A DNA stretch of 41,726 nucleotides from Azohydromonas australica DSM 1124 (GTDB lineage Bacteria > Pseudomonadota > Gammaproteobacteria > Burkholderiales > Burkholderiaceae_C), in assembly GCF_000430725.1 (NCBI RefSeq), contig NZ_AUMO01000078.1, positions 1 through 41,726 on the forward strand, in the 5' to 3' direction. Made by a program: the position numbers and the translations under genes. The notes beneath the pieces were generated by a model. The model worked only from the letters and a program-made list of their open reading frames with translations, did not search any database and was not told the DNA's origin. Below, in pieces: positions 26,684 through 35,220 of this stretch. Position 1 is the stretch's first letter. Each line of letters starts with the position of its first letter.

Positions 26684-27838
26684 TCAGCGCACTTCCTTGA
26701 AAGCAGCGTTCTGGATTTCGATCATGCGGAATGCCGAGGTATCCAGGCCCATGTGGTCACTGGCGGACATCCTGTAGATGCCGCTGACGCCGATGAAGCC
26801 GCTGGTCTTTTCCAAGGCTGCGCGCACCTTTTCCTTGTCGGTGCCGCCGGCGCGCTTGATGGCGTCGGTGACCATGAGCAGCGCATCGTGTGCATAGCCG
26901 CCGAAGGTCGAGACGTCGGACTTGTAATTGCCCTCGTAGGTGGAAACGTAGGCCGTGCTGACCGGGCGCTGCGGGTCGTTGGACGGCAGCTGCTGAGCCA
27001 CAAGCAATGCCGGCGAAGGCATGCGAATGCCCTCGGACGCCTTGCCAGCGATGCGCACGAACTCGGTCGAAGCTTGGCCGTGCGAGGTATAGAGCGGCTG
27101 CTTGAGCGCGAGCTGCTGGTAGTTGCGCGCCACGATGGCAGGCGCCTGGCCGGTGCCGAACACGAAGATGGCTTGCGCGGACGAGGACTTGATGCGCGTG
27201 AGCTGCGGCGTCATGTCCGTGTCCTTCTCGCCGTACTGCTGGTCCTCCACGACCTTCAGTCCCATGGCCTCGGCCAGCTTCAGCGTCTCTGTGCGCCCGG
27301 ACTTGCCGAAGCCGCCGGTGTCCGACAGCAGCGCGAACTGCGTGACGCCGCGCTTCTTCATGTCGTCCAGCACCTTCTGCGCCGCCATTCGGTCCGAGTG
27401 CGGCATCTTGAAAACCCACGGCCTGACAGGCTCGACAATGACGGATGCCGCGGCCAGCGACACCATCGGCACCTTCGCGGCTTCGATCTGAGGCACCATG
27501 GCCATGGTAGAGCCGGTGGTGGAAGGCCCGATGATCACGTCCACCTCATCCTGCATGATCAGGCGTCTCGCAAAGGCGTTGGCCTTGTTGGCGTCACTGG
27601 CGTCGTCGTACAGCACCAGCTCCAGCTTGCGGCCGAGCACGCCGCCGGCAGCATTGATCTGGTCCACGTACATCGCCAGCGTCTTTTGCTGCGGATCGCC
27701 CAGGAACGAAGCAGGTCCCGTGGCAGAGACGACAGCGCCGATCTTGATGGGGCCACCCTGAGCCAGGGCAGTCAGCGGCACGGCAGCCGCCATCGCGAGG
27801 AGCACACCGACGGTGCGGCGCGAAACGAAGTGGTTCAT
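26684..27838 (-). CDS. livK: Periplasmic amino/organic acid-binding protein of the Liv-type importer
   Basis: The product has 384 residues from the ATG at 27838 with AAGGAG upstream. The signal peptide ends near LTALAQG. The mature protein opens with IKIGAVVSATGPASFLGDPQQKTL and continues with QINAAGGVLGRKLELVLYDD, typical of the LivK/type-I periplasmic fold. The ligand is not readable from sequence. The operon (mandelate racemase, IorAB) suggests an aromatic 2-hydroxy- or 2-oxoacid. Confidence 0.9.
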   Translation of the reverse strand: MNHFVSRRTVGVLLAMAAAVPLTALAQGGPIKIGAVVSATGPASFLGDPQQKTLAMYVDQINAAGGVLGRKLELVLYDDASDANKANAFARRLIMQDEVDVIIGPSTTGSTMAMVPQIEAAKVPMVSLAAASVIVEPVRPWVFKMPHSDRMAAQKVLDDMKKRGVTQFALLSDTGGFGKSGRTETLKLAEAMGLKVVEDQQYGEKDTDMTPQLTRIKSSSAQAIFVFGTGQAPAIVARNYQQLALKQPLYTSHGQASTEFVRIAGKASEGIRMPSPALLVAQQLPSNDPQRPVSTAYVSTYEGNYKSDVSTFGGYAHDALLMVTDAIKRAGGTDKEKVRAALEKTSGFIGVSGIYRMSASDHMGLDTSAFRMIEIQNAAFKEVR

Positions 27839-27887
27839 GACTTGTCTCCTTGGTGTAGTCGTGCTGTGGTCAGGCATGTGTGCCTGC

Positions 27888-29423
27888 CTATGAGGCCGCT
27901 GCCTTGCGGACAATGCGGATGGGTTGCGCCACGGGCTCGGGTACCGGCAAGCCCAGCGCAGCGGCGAGCTGGCGTCCCTGCGGATCCGCCATGGCCGCTT
28001 GACGGGCCTGGCGTACCCGCTCGGCGAGACCGGGATCCAGAGCCTGGTGCTGTAGGACGTCGTCGAGGATGGCGCAAAGGTTGCGGTGCCCCCGCTCGCT
28101 GGTCTGGCCATAGCCCTTGACAAGGTTGCCGCACAGCGCCAGCTCATGTGCCAACTCGGGCGAGCTTTCCAGCGCCAGGTGCACGGCCTGCAGCCAGTGC
28201 TGGATCATCTGCTGCTCGACCGCGTAGCGCGCGCTGTGCCGCCGCCAGACCTTGAGCGAGCGCAGCAGGCACAGCAGCGCGAAGCCGCTGACCGTGTCGG
28301 TGCGCAGGTGCAATCCCACACCGAGCTTGTGAGCCTTGTGCTCCAGACGCCGACGCAGCCACGCCGACATTCCTGGAGGCAGCACCGAGCAGACCTCATC
28401 CAGGCCGGGCTTGAGGAACTCCGTCAGGCGCACCGGCTCGTCCTGGCGCGCACCCACCTCACGGCGCACGCGCTCCAGGCGTGAGCGGCGCGTCTTGAGA
28501 TCGGCTACACGGATCACGTCCTCGTAGCTCATCCACAGCGCCAAGTAGCGGGCAACCTCGCGCGTGACCTCGAAGGTGGAGGAGCCGGCCAGCCGCTCGG
28601 CTTCGCACAGCCTGCGCACCCGGTCGAGGTACAGCGATGCGTAAGCCGCATCTTGGTAGTCGCAGGTCTGCTCCACTCCTGCGGCGGCAATGTCGTGCAG
28701 CGGCTCGGGCAACTCACGCACCTGGGAGCCGATGCCGGCCAGACTCTGTTTTGTGGGGACTGCCTTGGTTTGGGGCAGACCCTGTGTTGCCGCTTCCCAT
28801 CCCGCCGCAAAACCGCGCAGGCTGGCATCGACCGCCTTGCCAGCGTGCCGGATGGCGGCCTCGCAGGCTTGGCGAGACAGCGGCAGCGCGCCCGAACCCG
28901 CCATGGCACCGAAGACGACGGTGTTGATGACCGTGCCATGCTGCTGCGCCAGGGCCCGCATGTCGAAAAGGATGGCCTGCTTGGCAAGGCGCTGCGCAGC
29001 ATCGAGCACTCGCGTGCCGTCATAGCGGCCGTCGGCCATGGCGGTCTTCTCCGACACCGCGAACTCGCGGTGCGTGGACGCCACCAGCACGGTGCGCCCC
29101 GCGTTGACGAAGCCGCGCTGCATCATGCGGCCCGCCTCAACCAGCTCAGAGGCGGCCACCAAGTCCACGTTGCCCGGCGCGGGCGTGAGCGACAGCACCG
29201 GCCGGTGCGCGCCGAGCACCGCACGCGACACCGGGAACACCTCCAGGTAATAGGTCGTGGCGCCGGTGCGCTGCGCGACTCCAGGGACCGACGTGCTCTG
29301 CACTGGAAAGTCGTGCGCATTGGCGGCATCGATGATCCAGTCGGCCAGGACACCGCCACCTTCGCCCCCCATGGCAGCGATCACGATGGAGATGGGGCGC
29401 ACATTGGCGTAGCTGGCAATCAT
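27888..29423 (-). CDS. iorB: Indolepyruvate oxidoreductase subunit beta-like protein with C-terminal extension
   Basis: The product has 511 residues from the ATG at 29423, which overlaps the iorA stop by four bases. The N-terminal part of about 200 residues is the gamma/IorB domain of 2-oxoacid:ferredoxin oxidoreductases (IVIAAMGGEGGGVLADWI, VPGVAQRTGATTYYLEVF). The remaining 300 or so residues form an Arg- and Leu-rich helical extension found in the long bacterial IorB proteins (the DUF6537-type region). With IorA it would oxidatively decarboxylate an aryl 2-oxoacid. The substrate here may be benzoylformate, from the mandelate genes in the operon; aryl pyruvates are the better documented substrates of the family. 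Confidence 0.85.
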   Translation of the reverse strand: MIASYANVRPISIVIAAMGGEGGGVLADWIIDAANAHDFPVQSTSVPGVAQRTGATTYYLEVFPVSRAVLGAHRPVLSLTPAPGNVDLVAASELVEAGRMMQRGFVNAGRTVLVASTHREFAVSEKTAMADGRYDGTRVLDAAQRLAKQAILFDMRALAQQHGTVINTVVFGAMAGSGALPLSRQACEAAIRHAGKAVDASLRGFAAGWEAATQGLPQTKAVPTKQSLAGIGSQVRELPEPLHDIAAAGVEQTCDYQDAAYASLYLDRVRRLCEAERLAGSSTFEVTREVARYLALWMSYEDVIRVADLKTRRSRLERVRREVGARQDEPVRLTEFLKPGLDEVCSVLPPGMSAWLRRRLEHKAHKLGVGLHLRTDTVSGFALLCLLRSLKVWRRHSARYAVEQQMIQHWLQAVHLALESSPELAHELALCGNLVKGYGQTSERGHRNLCAILDDVLQHQALDPGLAERVRQARQAAMADPQGRQLAAALGLPVPEPVAQPIRIVRKAAAS

Positions 29424-31570
29424 GCGGCGATCTCCGATGTGGCACGGCCGCGGCCGGCCATCAGGTGGATGAATCGCGAGCGCAGGCGGTGGACGGCACG
29501 GTCCCAGGGCGACGGGTTCTGCACGACTTCCGCCTTGTAAAAGGAAGGGCACAGCGCGGCCGCGTGCGCGTTCTCGCCGCACAGGCCGCAACCTACGCAG
29601 CCTTGGTTGACAGTGGCGACCGGATCGGTACGCAGCCGGCTGGGATTGGGTTTGATAGTGAGCGACGGGCAGCCCGAGAGCCGCATGCACGAGTGGTCGC
29701 CGGTGCACACGTCATCGTCCACACCGAAACGCGTGCGCACGACGCGCTCCTTGCGCTTGAGCTGCGCGGCGATGACGGGCTTGATGCGACGCTGGCGCTC
29801 GAGCTGGCACTCGCCGTCGGCAATGATCACCTTCAGACCGGGCTGCTCGGTGGTCATGGCCTCGTCGAGCACACGGGCCATCTCCGAGACCCTGTAGCTG
29901 GGCACTTTACGCACCCACTGCACTCCCACGCCCTGCAGCGCACGCTCGATGTCCAGCGTCAGCGGCTTGGACGCGGGCTGGGTTGGCGACGAGGGAATAG
30001 CCTGCGTGCCGGTAGCGGAGGTGTAGCCGTTCTTAAGGATGACCAGCACCGAGTCCTGGCCGTTGTAGACAGCGTTTACCACGCCACTGGTGAATCCGTT
30101 GTGCCAGAAGCCACCGTCGCCCATGATGCTGATGGTGCGGCCGGTAATCAACGGGCCAATGCCCGACGAGCTCGCCAGTCCCAGCCCGTAGCCCAGCACC
30201 GTGGAGCCGATGTTGAAGGGCGGCAGCGTGCCGAAGGTGTGGCAGCCGATGTCAGCATTGACATGGATGCCGCCCAGCCGCTCCTGCGTGAGCTTGATGG
30301 CCGAGAACACTGGCCGCTCCGGGCAGCCTACGCAGAAGCCGGGTGGGCGGTTGGGCACGGGCACGGGGAAGGCCTCGGCCGCCTTCTGTCGAGTCTGCTG
30401 CAGCGAGGTGCGCACCTCAAGGGCTTGCTGCAGCTCCACGCCTTGCGGGCGCGCAAGCTCCAGGAACGTTGTCAGTGCCTTGACCAGCACGTCGCCCGTG
30501 TACTCACCCGCCATGGGCAGCAGGTCCTTGCCGTGCAGCGGGGTATCCACGCCAGCACGGCGCAGCATGGCGGCAATGGCTTCCTCGATGTGGTTGGGCT
30601 GCCCCTCTTCCACCATCAGCACCGCTGACTTGCCCTTGCAAAACTCCACCAGCTCCTCTGGCACCAGCGGGTACACGACATTGAGCACGAAAATGGGCAG
30701 CTTCGAGCAACCGAACGCATCGGCCAAGCACAGCTGCTGCAACGCGCGCACCAGCGCGTTGTAGAGGCCTCCCGGCACGATCAGACCGACGTCCGAGGCA
30801 TCTGCACCGAACACCTCGTTGAGCCGCTCGCGGCGGATGAATTCCACCGCTGCCGGCCAGCGTCGCTCAACCTTCTGGTGCTCGTGTTCATAGGTCGATG
30901 GCGGCAGGTTGATGCGGCCGTAGTCAAACGTGGAGCGCTGAATGGGCTGCTGCGTTGAAATCGCCGGGCGGCGGTTGTCCTTGCAGGTGAAGCTGCCGTG
31001 CACATGGCAGGCGCGGATGCGTAGCTGCAGCATCACGGGGGTCTGGCTGGCCTCCGAGAGGTCGAAGCCGCGCTCCACCGCGTTCACGATCGAGGGCAGG
31101 TCGGGCTGCGGGTCCAGCAGCCACATCTGCGACTTCATGGCAAAGGCGTGGGTGCGCTCCTGGATGATGCTGGATCCTTCGCCGTAGTCCTCGCCCAGGA
31201 TGATCAACGCACCGCCCTTAACGCCCGCGGACGCCAGGTTGGATAGCGCGTCCGACGCAACGTTGGTGCCCACCGTGGACTTCCACGTCACGGCCCCACG
31301 CACTGGATAGTTGATCGAGGCGCCCAGCATGGCGGCTGCACCGGCCTCAGAGGCGCTGGCCTCGAAATACACGCCCAGCTCGTCCAGCAACGGCTTGGCG
31401 TCGCCCAGCACGTCTATCAAGTGGGACACCGGTGCGCCCTGGTAGCCGCCGATGTAACTCACGCCGGACTGCAACAGCGCCTTGGTCACGGCGAGGATGC
31501 CCTCGCCATGGAATTCCTGCCCGCAGCCAAGCCGCAGGTTCTGCACCTCGGCAGCGAAGGATCGCTCCAC
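29420..31570 (-). CDS. iorA: Indolepyruvate oxidoreductase subunit alpha-like protein (ThDP, Fe-S)
   Basis: The product has 716 residues from a GTG at 31570, with GGAG eight bases upstream. The N-terminal pyrimidine-binding half has GGYQGAPVSHLID and TWKSTVGTNVASDALSN. The thiamine diphosphate motif is GDG (484-486) with N514. The C-terminus carries cysteines 622, 628, 634, 658, 661, 664 and 674: CxxCxxC at 658-664 with C674 fits a [4Fe-4S] site, while the first group is spaced x5-x5. It is the first gene of the operon and should use ferredoxin or a similar acceptor. No ferredoxin gene is in the window. Confidence 0.87.
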   Translation of the reverse strand: MERSFAAEVQNLRLGCGQEFHGEGILAVTKALLQSGVSYIGGYQGAPVSHLIDVLGDAKPLLDELGVYFEASASEAGAAAMLGASINYPVRGAVTWKSTVGTNVASDALSNLASAGVKGGALIILGEDYGEGSSIIQERTHAFAMKSQMWLLDPQPDLPSIVNAVERGFDLSEASQTPVMLQLRIRACHVHGSFTCKDNRRPAISTQQPIQRSTFDYGRINLPPSTYEHEHQKVERRWPAAVEFIRRERLNEVFGADASDVGLIVPGGLYNALVRALQQLCLADAFGCSKLPIFVLNVVYPLVPEELVEFCKGKSAVLMVEEGQPNHIEEAIAAMLRRAGVDTPLHGKDLLPMAGEYTGDVLVKALTTFLELARPQGVELQQALEVRTSLQQTRQKAAEAFPVPVPNRPPGFCVGCPERPVFSAIKLTQERLGGIHVNADIGCHTFGTLPPFNIGSTVLGYGLGLASSSGIGPLITGRTISIMGDGGFWHNGFTSGVVNAVYNGQDSVLVILKNGYTSATGTQAIPSSPTQPASKPLTLDIERALQGVGVQWVRKVPSYRVSEMARVLDEAMTTEQPGLKVIIADGECQLERQRRIKPVIAAQLKRKERVVRTRFGVDDDVCTGDHSCMRLSGCPSLTIKPNPSRLRTDPVATVNQGCVGCGLCGENAHAAALCPSFYKAEVVQNPSPWDRAVHRLRSRFIHLMAGRGRATSEIAA

Positions 31571-31666
31571 TTGCTTGTCTCCGACATCTATCTGTTTGGG
31601 AACAGGTTAGGTGGCAGGACTCATGATCACAATCTATACTGCTGTTGTTACAAATCGATCTACTCT
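31571..31666. promoter_or_regulatory. iorA-lysR divergent control region
   Basis: This 96-base region lies between divergent starts. It holds an inverted repeat CTGTT-4nt-AACAG (31592-31605) and an AT-rich part nearer the LysR gene. The repeat is a plausible LysR-type operator, but its half-site spacing is one short of the usual T-N11-A. Confidence 0.4.
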
Positions 31667-32572
31667 ATGGAAAAGGACCGGTTTGATCTGAATTTGCTGC
31701 GGGTGCTTGTCGCGGTTCATGAAGCGTCCAGCGTGACTGCGGCTGCTGAGCGGCTGGGCGTCACGCAGCCCTCAGTGAGCTATGCCTTGGGAAAGCTACG
31801 CTGCGCCTATGCCGATCCGTTGTTCGTGCGGGGGGCGAGCGGCTTGGTGCCCACGGCGGTCTGCACGGAGCTGTACCGACTCTTCAGTGACATGCTCGCC
31901 AACGTGGACACGAGCCTGTCGGCGCGGCGCGATTTCGATCCTGGCCGAGCACAGCGACGAATCCGGCTGGTGATGTCGGACATTGGCGAGCTGTACTTCA
32001 CGCCGCTACTCCTGGCCCGATTCAGTGAGGTAGCACCGCACATGGAGTTGGAAGTCATTCAGGCCTCCACGGAGCGAATCGACGAGGACTTGGCCCTGGG
32101 CCGGGTGGATGCCGTGATTGGCAACCTGCCACAGTTGCTGGAGAGCACGCGCAGCACCGTTCTGTTCAAGGAGCACTACGTCTGCCTGCTGTCCGTGAAG
32201 CACCCGGACATTCATGAAGAGATGACGTGCGAGCAGTTCACCGCAGCCCGGCATGTCATGGTGGCTTCACCGTTTTCAGGCCACAGCGTTGTCGAGAACG
32301 TGCTCACCCGGCACGGCATCGTGAGGCGCATTGCCGTTCGCCTGCCCCACTTCACCGTGCTGCCGGAACTGGTGGCCAACAGCGACCTGGTGGCGACGTT
32401 GCCTTCCCGGATTGCTGCGCTGTATGCGTCACGAGGCGACTTGCACGCCCTGCCCGTACCGGTGCCCATCCCGGCGTTCCAGGTGCGTGTGCACTGGCAT
32501 GCGCGCCAGGAGGCCAATCCTTTCAATGCCTGGCTGGTCGCGGAGATCACCAAGGTGCTGAGACTGCTGTGA
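31667..32572 (+). CDS. LysR-type regulator of the iorAB-liv-mdlA operon
   Basis: The product has 301 residues from the ATG at 31667. The winged-helix region DLNLLRVLVAVHEASSVTAAAERLGVTQPSVSYALGKLR and the following DPLFVRGASGLVPT are typical of the NodD/NahR-like LysR branch, many of whose members respond to aromatic acids. It is divergent from iorA and so is the likely regulator of that operon. The effector is unknown. Confidence 0.87.
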   Translation: MEKDRFDLNLLRVLVAVHEASSVTAAAERLGVTQPSVSYALGKLRCAYADPLFVRGASGLVPTAVCTELYRLFSDMLANVDTSLSARRDFDPGRAQRRIRLVMSDIGELYFTPLLLARFSEVAPHMELEVIQASTERIDEDLALGRVDAVIGNLPQLLESTRSTVLFKEHYVCLLSVKHPDIHEEMTCEQFTAARHVMVASPFSGHSVVENVLTRHGIVRRIAVRLPHFTVLPELVANSDLVATLPSRIAALYASRGDLHALPVPVPIPAFQVRVHWHARQEANPFNAWLVAEITKVLRLL

Positions 32573-32594
32573 AAATGGTGATCGCTGCTCTGGC

Positions 32595-32792
32595 CTATTG
32601 AACGCCGGGCATCTTGCCAGGGCCTGCGCGCGCAGCGCGTCTGGCAGCCCGCTGAGGGAGCCCCGATTCCAACCGCTTGGGGATCCTGCTCTGCGCCGAC
32701 TGGGTCACATGCAATGCCTTCCCGGCACACCGGAGGCGTTCGGCCTCTATCACCACGGTGAACAGCTCCAGTTGCGCCAAGTCATACGTCAT
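32595..32792 (-). pseudogene. Truncated LysR-family regulator (DNA-binding end only)
   Basis: The first 45 or so residues (MTYDLAQLELFTVVIEAERLRCAGKALHVTQSAQSRIPKRLESGL) follow the LysR winged-helix pattern with several changes. After that the frame turns Arg/Ala-rich and stops at 65 codons, with no effector domain. It is placed divergently 110 bases from a Bug receptor gene, where a LysR regulator would be expected. It is likely a decayed regulator cut by recombination. Confidence 0.6.
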
Positions 32793-32902
32793 GCAGGAAG
32801 GTTATGACTTTTCCTCAAACTGGCAATGCCCGGTCTTGCCTCGCTTCTGCACACTGCGGCTGCAACAAAACCAGGGCTTGAGCCTTATCAAGGAGACATA
32901 CC

Positions 32903-33877
32903 GTGAAGCTCGTGCAGACGCTGCTGCGTGCCATCGCATGCACCGCCCTTTCCGTCTCGGTTGCCCACGCAGCTGATGTCTTCCCAAGCAAGCCGATCCG
33001 CTGGGTCGTCCCGTATTCGGCCGGCGGCGGATCCGACGCACTGGCTCGTACCGTGGCCAGCCAGATGTCCACGCAGATGGGACAGCAAATCATCATCGAC
33101 AACCGACCTGGTGGAGCGGCAGTCATCGGCACAGGTGTCGTGGCCAAGGCACCCGGCGATGGCTACACCATCGGGAGCGCCGACAACGGCCCGCTGGTCT
33201 TCAACACGGCTCTTTTCAAGTCCCTTCCCTATAACCCCCAAAAGGACTTGGCGCCTGTCGGCCTGATGGTGCGGTTCCCCCTGTTGCTTGTCGTCAATCC
33301 GTCCACCGGGTATGCCTCTGCCAAGCAACTCATAGACGACATGCGAAAAAACCCCGGCAAACTCAGCTACGGCACCGCCGGGGTGGGTAGCCCTCACCAT
33401 ATTGCCATGGAAATGCTCAAGGAGCGGGCCAAGCTTGATGCCGTGCACGTGGCTTACAAGGGTGCGGCGCCGGCAATCCAGGATGTCGTCGGCGGGCAGT
33501 TGCCGTTGATGGTGGTCGATACCGCAGCGGGCATGCCCATGATCAAGGCCGGCAAGCTCAAGGTACTGGCAACGTTTTCCAAGTCCCGAGTTTCCTTGCT
33601 GCCTGACGTGCCCACTCTCATGGAACTTGGCTACACCGATGTCGAAGCTGTGGCTTGGCAAGGGCTGGTCGTACCTGCGTCAACCCCCGCGCCCATCACC
33701 GAGCGACTCAGCACGGAAATGCAGAAAGCCATCAGCACGCCCAGCGTCAGGACACGCCTTCTGGAGTTGGGGCTGGAGCCGGTGGGTTCGGATGCCTCAG
33801 CCATGACCACGCAGTGGAAAACCGACGCGAACTTCTGGCCAAAGCTGATCCGCGAACGCGGTATCAGCCTCGAGTGA
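32903..33877 (+). CDS. Bug/TctC-family periplasmic carboxylate receptor
   Basis: The product has 324 residues from a GTG at 32903 with AAGGAG upstream. The signal peptide ends near VAHAAD. Family landmarks are KPIRWVVPYSAGGGSDALART, IIIDNRPGGAAVIG, VAKAPGDGYTIG, HVAYKGAAPAIQDVVGGQLPLM and the C-terminal FWPKLIRERGI. It binds an organic acid in the periplasm for a TctAB-like importer that is not in the window. The tail of a second Bug gene follows directly. Confidence 0.9.
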   Translation: MKLVQTLLRAIACTALSVSVAHAADVFPSKPIRWVVPYSAGGGSDALARTVASQMSTQMGQQIIIDNRPGGAAVIGTGVVAKAPGDGYTIGSADNGPLVFNTALFKSLPYNPQKDLAPVGLMVRFPLLLVVNPSTGYASAKQLIDDMRKNPGKLSYGTAGVGSPHHIAMEMLKERAKLDAVHVAYKGAAPAIQDVVGGQLPLMVVDTAAGMPMIKAGKLKVLATFSKSRVSLLPDVPTLMELGYTDVEAVAWQGLVVPASTPAPITERLSTEMQKAISTPSVRTRLLELGLEPVGSDASAMTTQWKTDANFWPKLIRERGISLE

Positions 33878-33887
33878 CGCAAGTACA

Positions 33888-33941
33888 AACGCGATTCTCT
33901 TGCCGAAACTGATTCGCGAGCGGAACATTATTTTTGGCTGA
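33888..33941 (+). pseudogene. C-terminal tail fragment of a second Bug receptor
   Basis: Just after the intact Bug gene, a frame ends with LPKLIRERNIIFG and a stop at 33941. This closely resembles the intact gene's own end, FWPKLIRERGISLE. Nothing upstream of the tail is preserved. It is best read as the scar of a recombination between two Bug genes at the left border of the AT-richer nitrilase block. Confidence 0.5.
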
Positions 33942-33960
33942 AAATATGAAATTGCTGCGA

Positions 33961-33986
33961 TCGACATGACACGGAAAGCATGTCGA
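33961..33986 (+). promoter_or_regulatory. Inverted repeat upstream of the nitrilase gene
   Basis: TCGACATG-10nt-CATGTCGA is a perfect 8-bp palindrome ending 50 bases before the nitrilase start. Its GACAT core resembles the direct repeats at 36422-36457, so the same regulator might bind both. Confidence 0.45.
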
Positions 33987-34036
33987 GGCTTCTTAATGCC
34001 GATCGCCATTCATGCCATGCCTCTGAAAGGTATAAA

Positions 34037-35044
34037 GTGAAAAATACACCACTGATCCGATACAAGGCTGCAGCGGTGCAAGCCGCTCCGGAGTTCTTGA
34101 ATTTGAACAAAGGCGTTGATAAGGCCATATCGTTGATCGAGGAAGCAGCCAGTGCCGGCGCAAAACTGATTGCCTTCCCGGAAGTTTGGCTTCCAGGATA
34201 TCCTTGGTGGATCTGGCTGGATTCACCAGCCTGGGGAATGCAGTTCGTTCAGCGTCATTTCGATAACTCGCTTGTCATCGGGGATACCCATTGGCAAAAG
34301 ATTTGCAACGCGGCGGCAAAAAATCAAATTTTTATTGTTCTTGGCTTCTGCGAGCGCCAAGGTAGTTCGCTCTACATTGCACAAGCAATTATCGACGATA
34401 AAGGACAAACCGTAGCAACCAGACGAAAGTTAAAGCCTACTCATGCGGAACGTACTGTTTATGGAGAAGGCGACGGTAGTCACCTTGCAGTACACGAAAC
34501 CGACTTGGGTCGAATGGGCGCCCTGTCTTGCGCAGAACATCTCCAGCCGCTGAGCAAGTATGCAATGTACGCGCAACATGAACAGGTCCATGTTGCCGCT
34601 TGGCCCAGTTTCTCCATTTATCGCGGCGCCGCCTTCCAACTCAGCGCTCAAGCTAATCTTGCTGCCAGTCAGGTTTATGCCCTCGAGGGCGGCTGCTATG
34701 TGCTCGCACCTTGTGCCATAGTTTCCAAGGAAATGATCGACATGTTGGTAGACACGCCTGCCAAGCAACAATTACTATTAGAGGGCGGTGGATTCTCACA
34801 GATATTTGGCCCCGATGCCAAGCCCCTGTGCAACCCTCTGTCAGAAACGGAGGAGGGAATAATTTACGCAGACATAGATCTTGGCGCCATCAGCGTTGCC
34901 AAAGCCGCCTACGACCCTGTAGGACACTATTCGCGACCCGACGTTGTTCGACTCTTGGTCAATCGAACTCCTGCGGCGCCAGTTCATCCGCTCGATTTGA
35001 ACGCGTTTCAAGAATTTTCCGCTGTGGCACAACAGCCCTCGTGA
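34037..35044 (+). CDS. Nitrilase, arylacetonitrilase type
   Basis: The product has 335 residues from a GTG at 34037 preceded by GAAAGG; an ATG at 33980 would add 19 unrelated residues. The catalytic triad is E49 (AFPEVWLPG), K131 (RRKLKPTHAERT) and C165 (GALSCAEHLQPL). YPWWIWLDSPAWG is typical of true nitrilases. The residue after the cysteine is alanine where many nitrilases have tryptophan. To my recollection the Pseudomonas fluorescens EBC191 arylacetonitrilase also has alanine there and forms amide as well as acid from mandelonitrile. Acid plus mandelamide would suit the amidase and racemase in this window. There is no signal peptide, so it should be cytoplasmic. Confidence 0.88.
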   Translation: MKNTPLIRYKAAAVQAAPEFLNLNKGVDKAISLIEEAASAGAKLIAFPEVWLPGYPWWIWLDSPAWGMQFVQRHFDNSLVIGDTHWQKICNAAAKNQIFIVLGFCERQGSSLYIAQAIIDDKGQTVATRRKLKPTHAERTVYGEGDGSHLAVHETDLGRMGALSCAEHLQPLSKYAMYAQHEQVHVAAWPSFSIYRGAAFQLSAQANLAASQVYALEGGCYVLAPCAIVSKEMIDMLVDTPAKQQLLLEGGGFSQIFGPDAKPLCNPLSETEEGIIYADIDLGAISVAKAAYDPVGHYSRPDVVRLLVNRTPAAPVHPLDLNAFQEFSAVAQQPS

Positions 35045-35220
35045 TTTCCGCTAGTTTTTAGAAGACCTTGCCCTGTCCAATACAGATGTATTGAAAGGGC
35101 AAGGCAGATCTCAGCCATTCAGTGGTACAGGACCCAGCAGTGCCAATACATCAAAAGACGCATAGTCTTGATTGTTTTGCTGCGATGAATCTCCATCCAA
35201 ACCATATCGCAGAACTGAAT

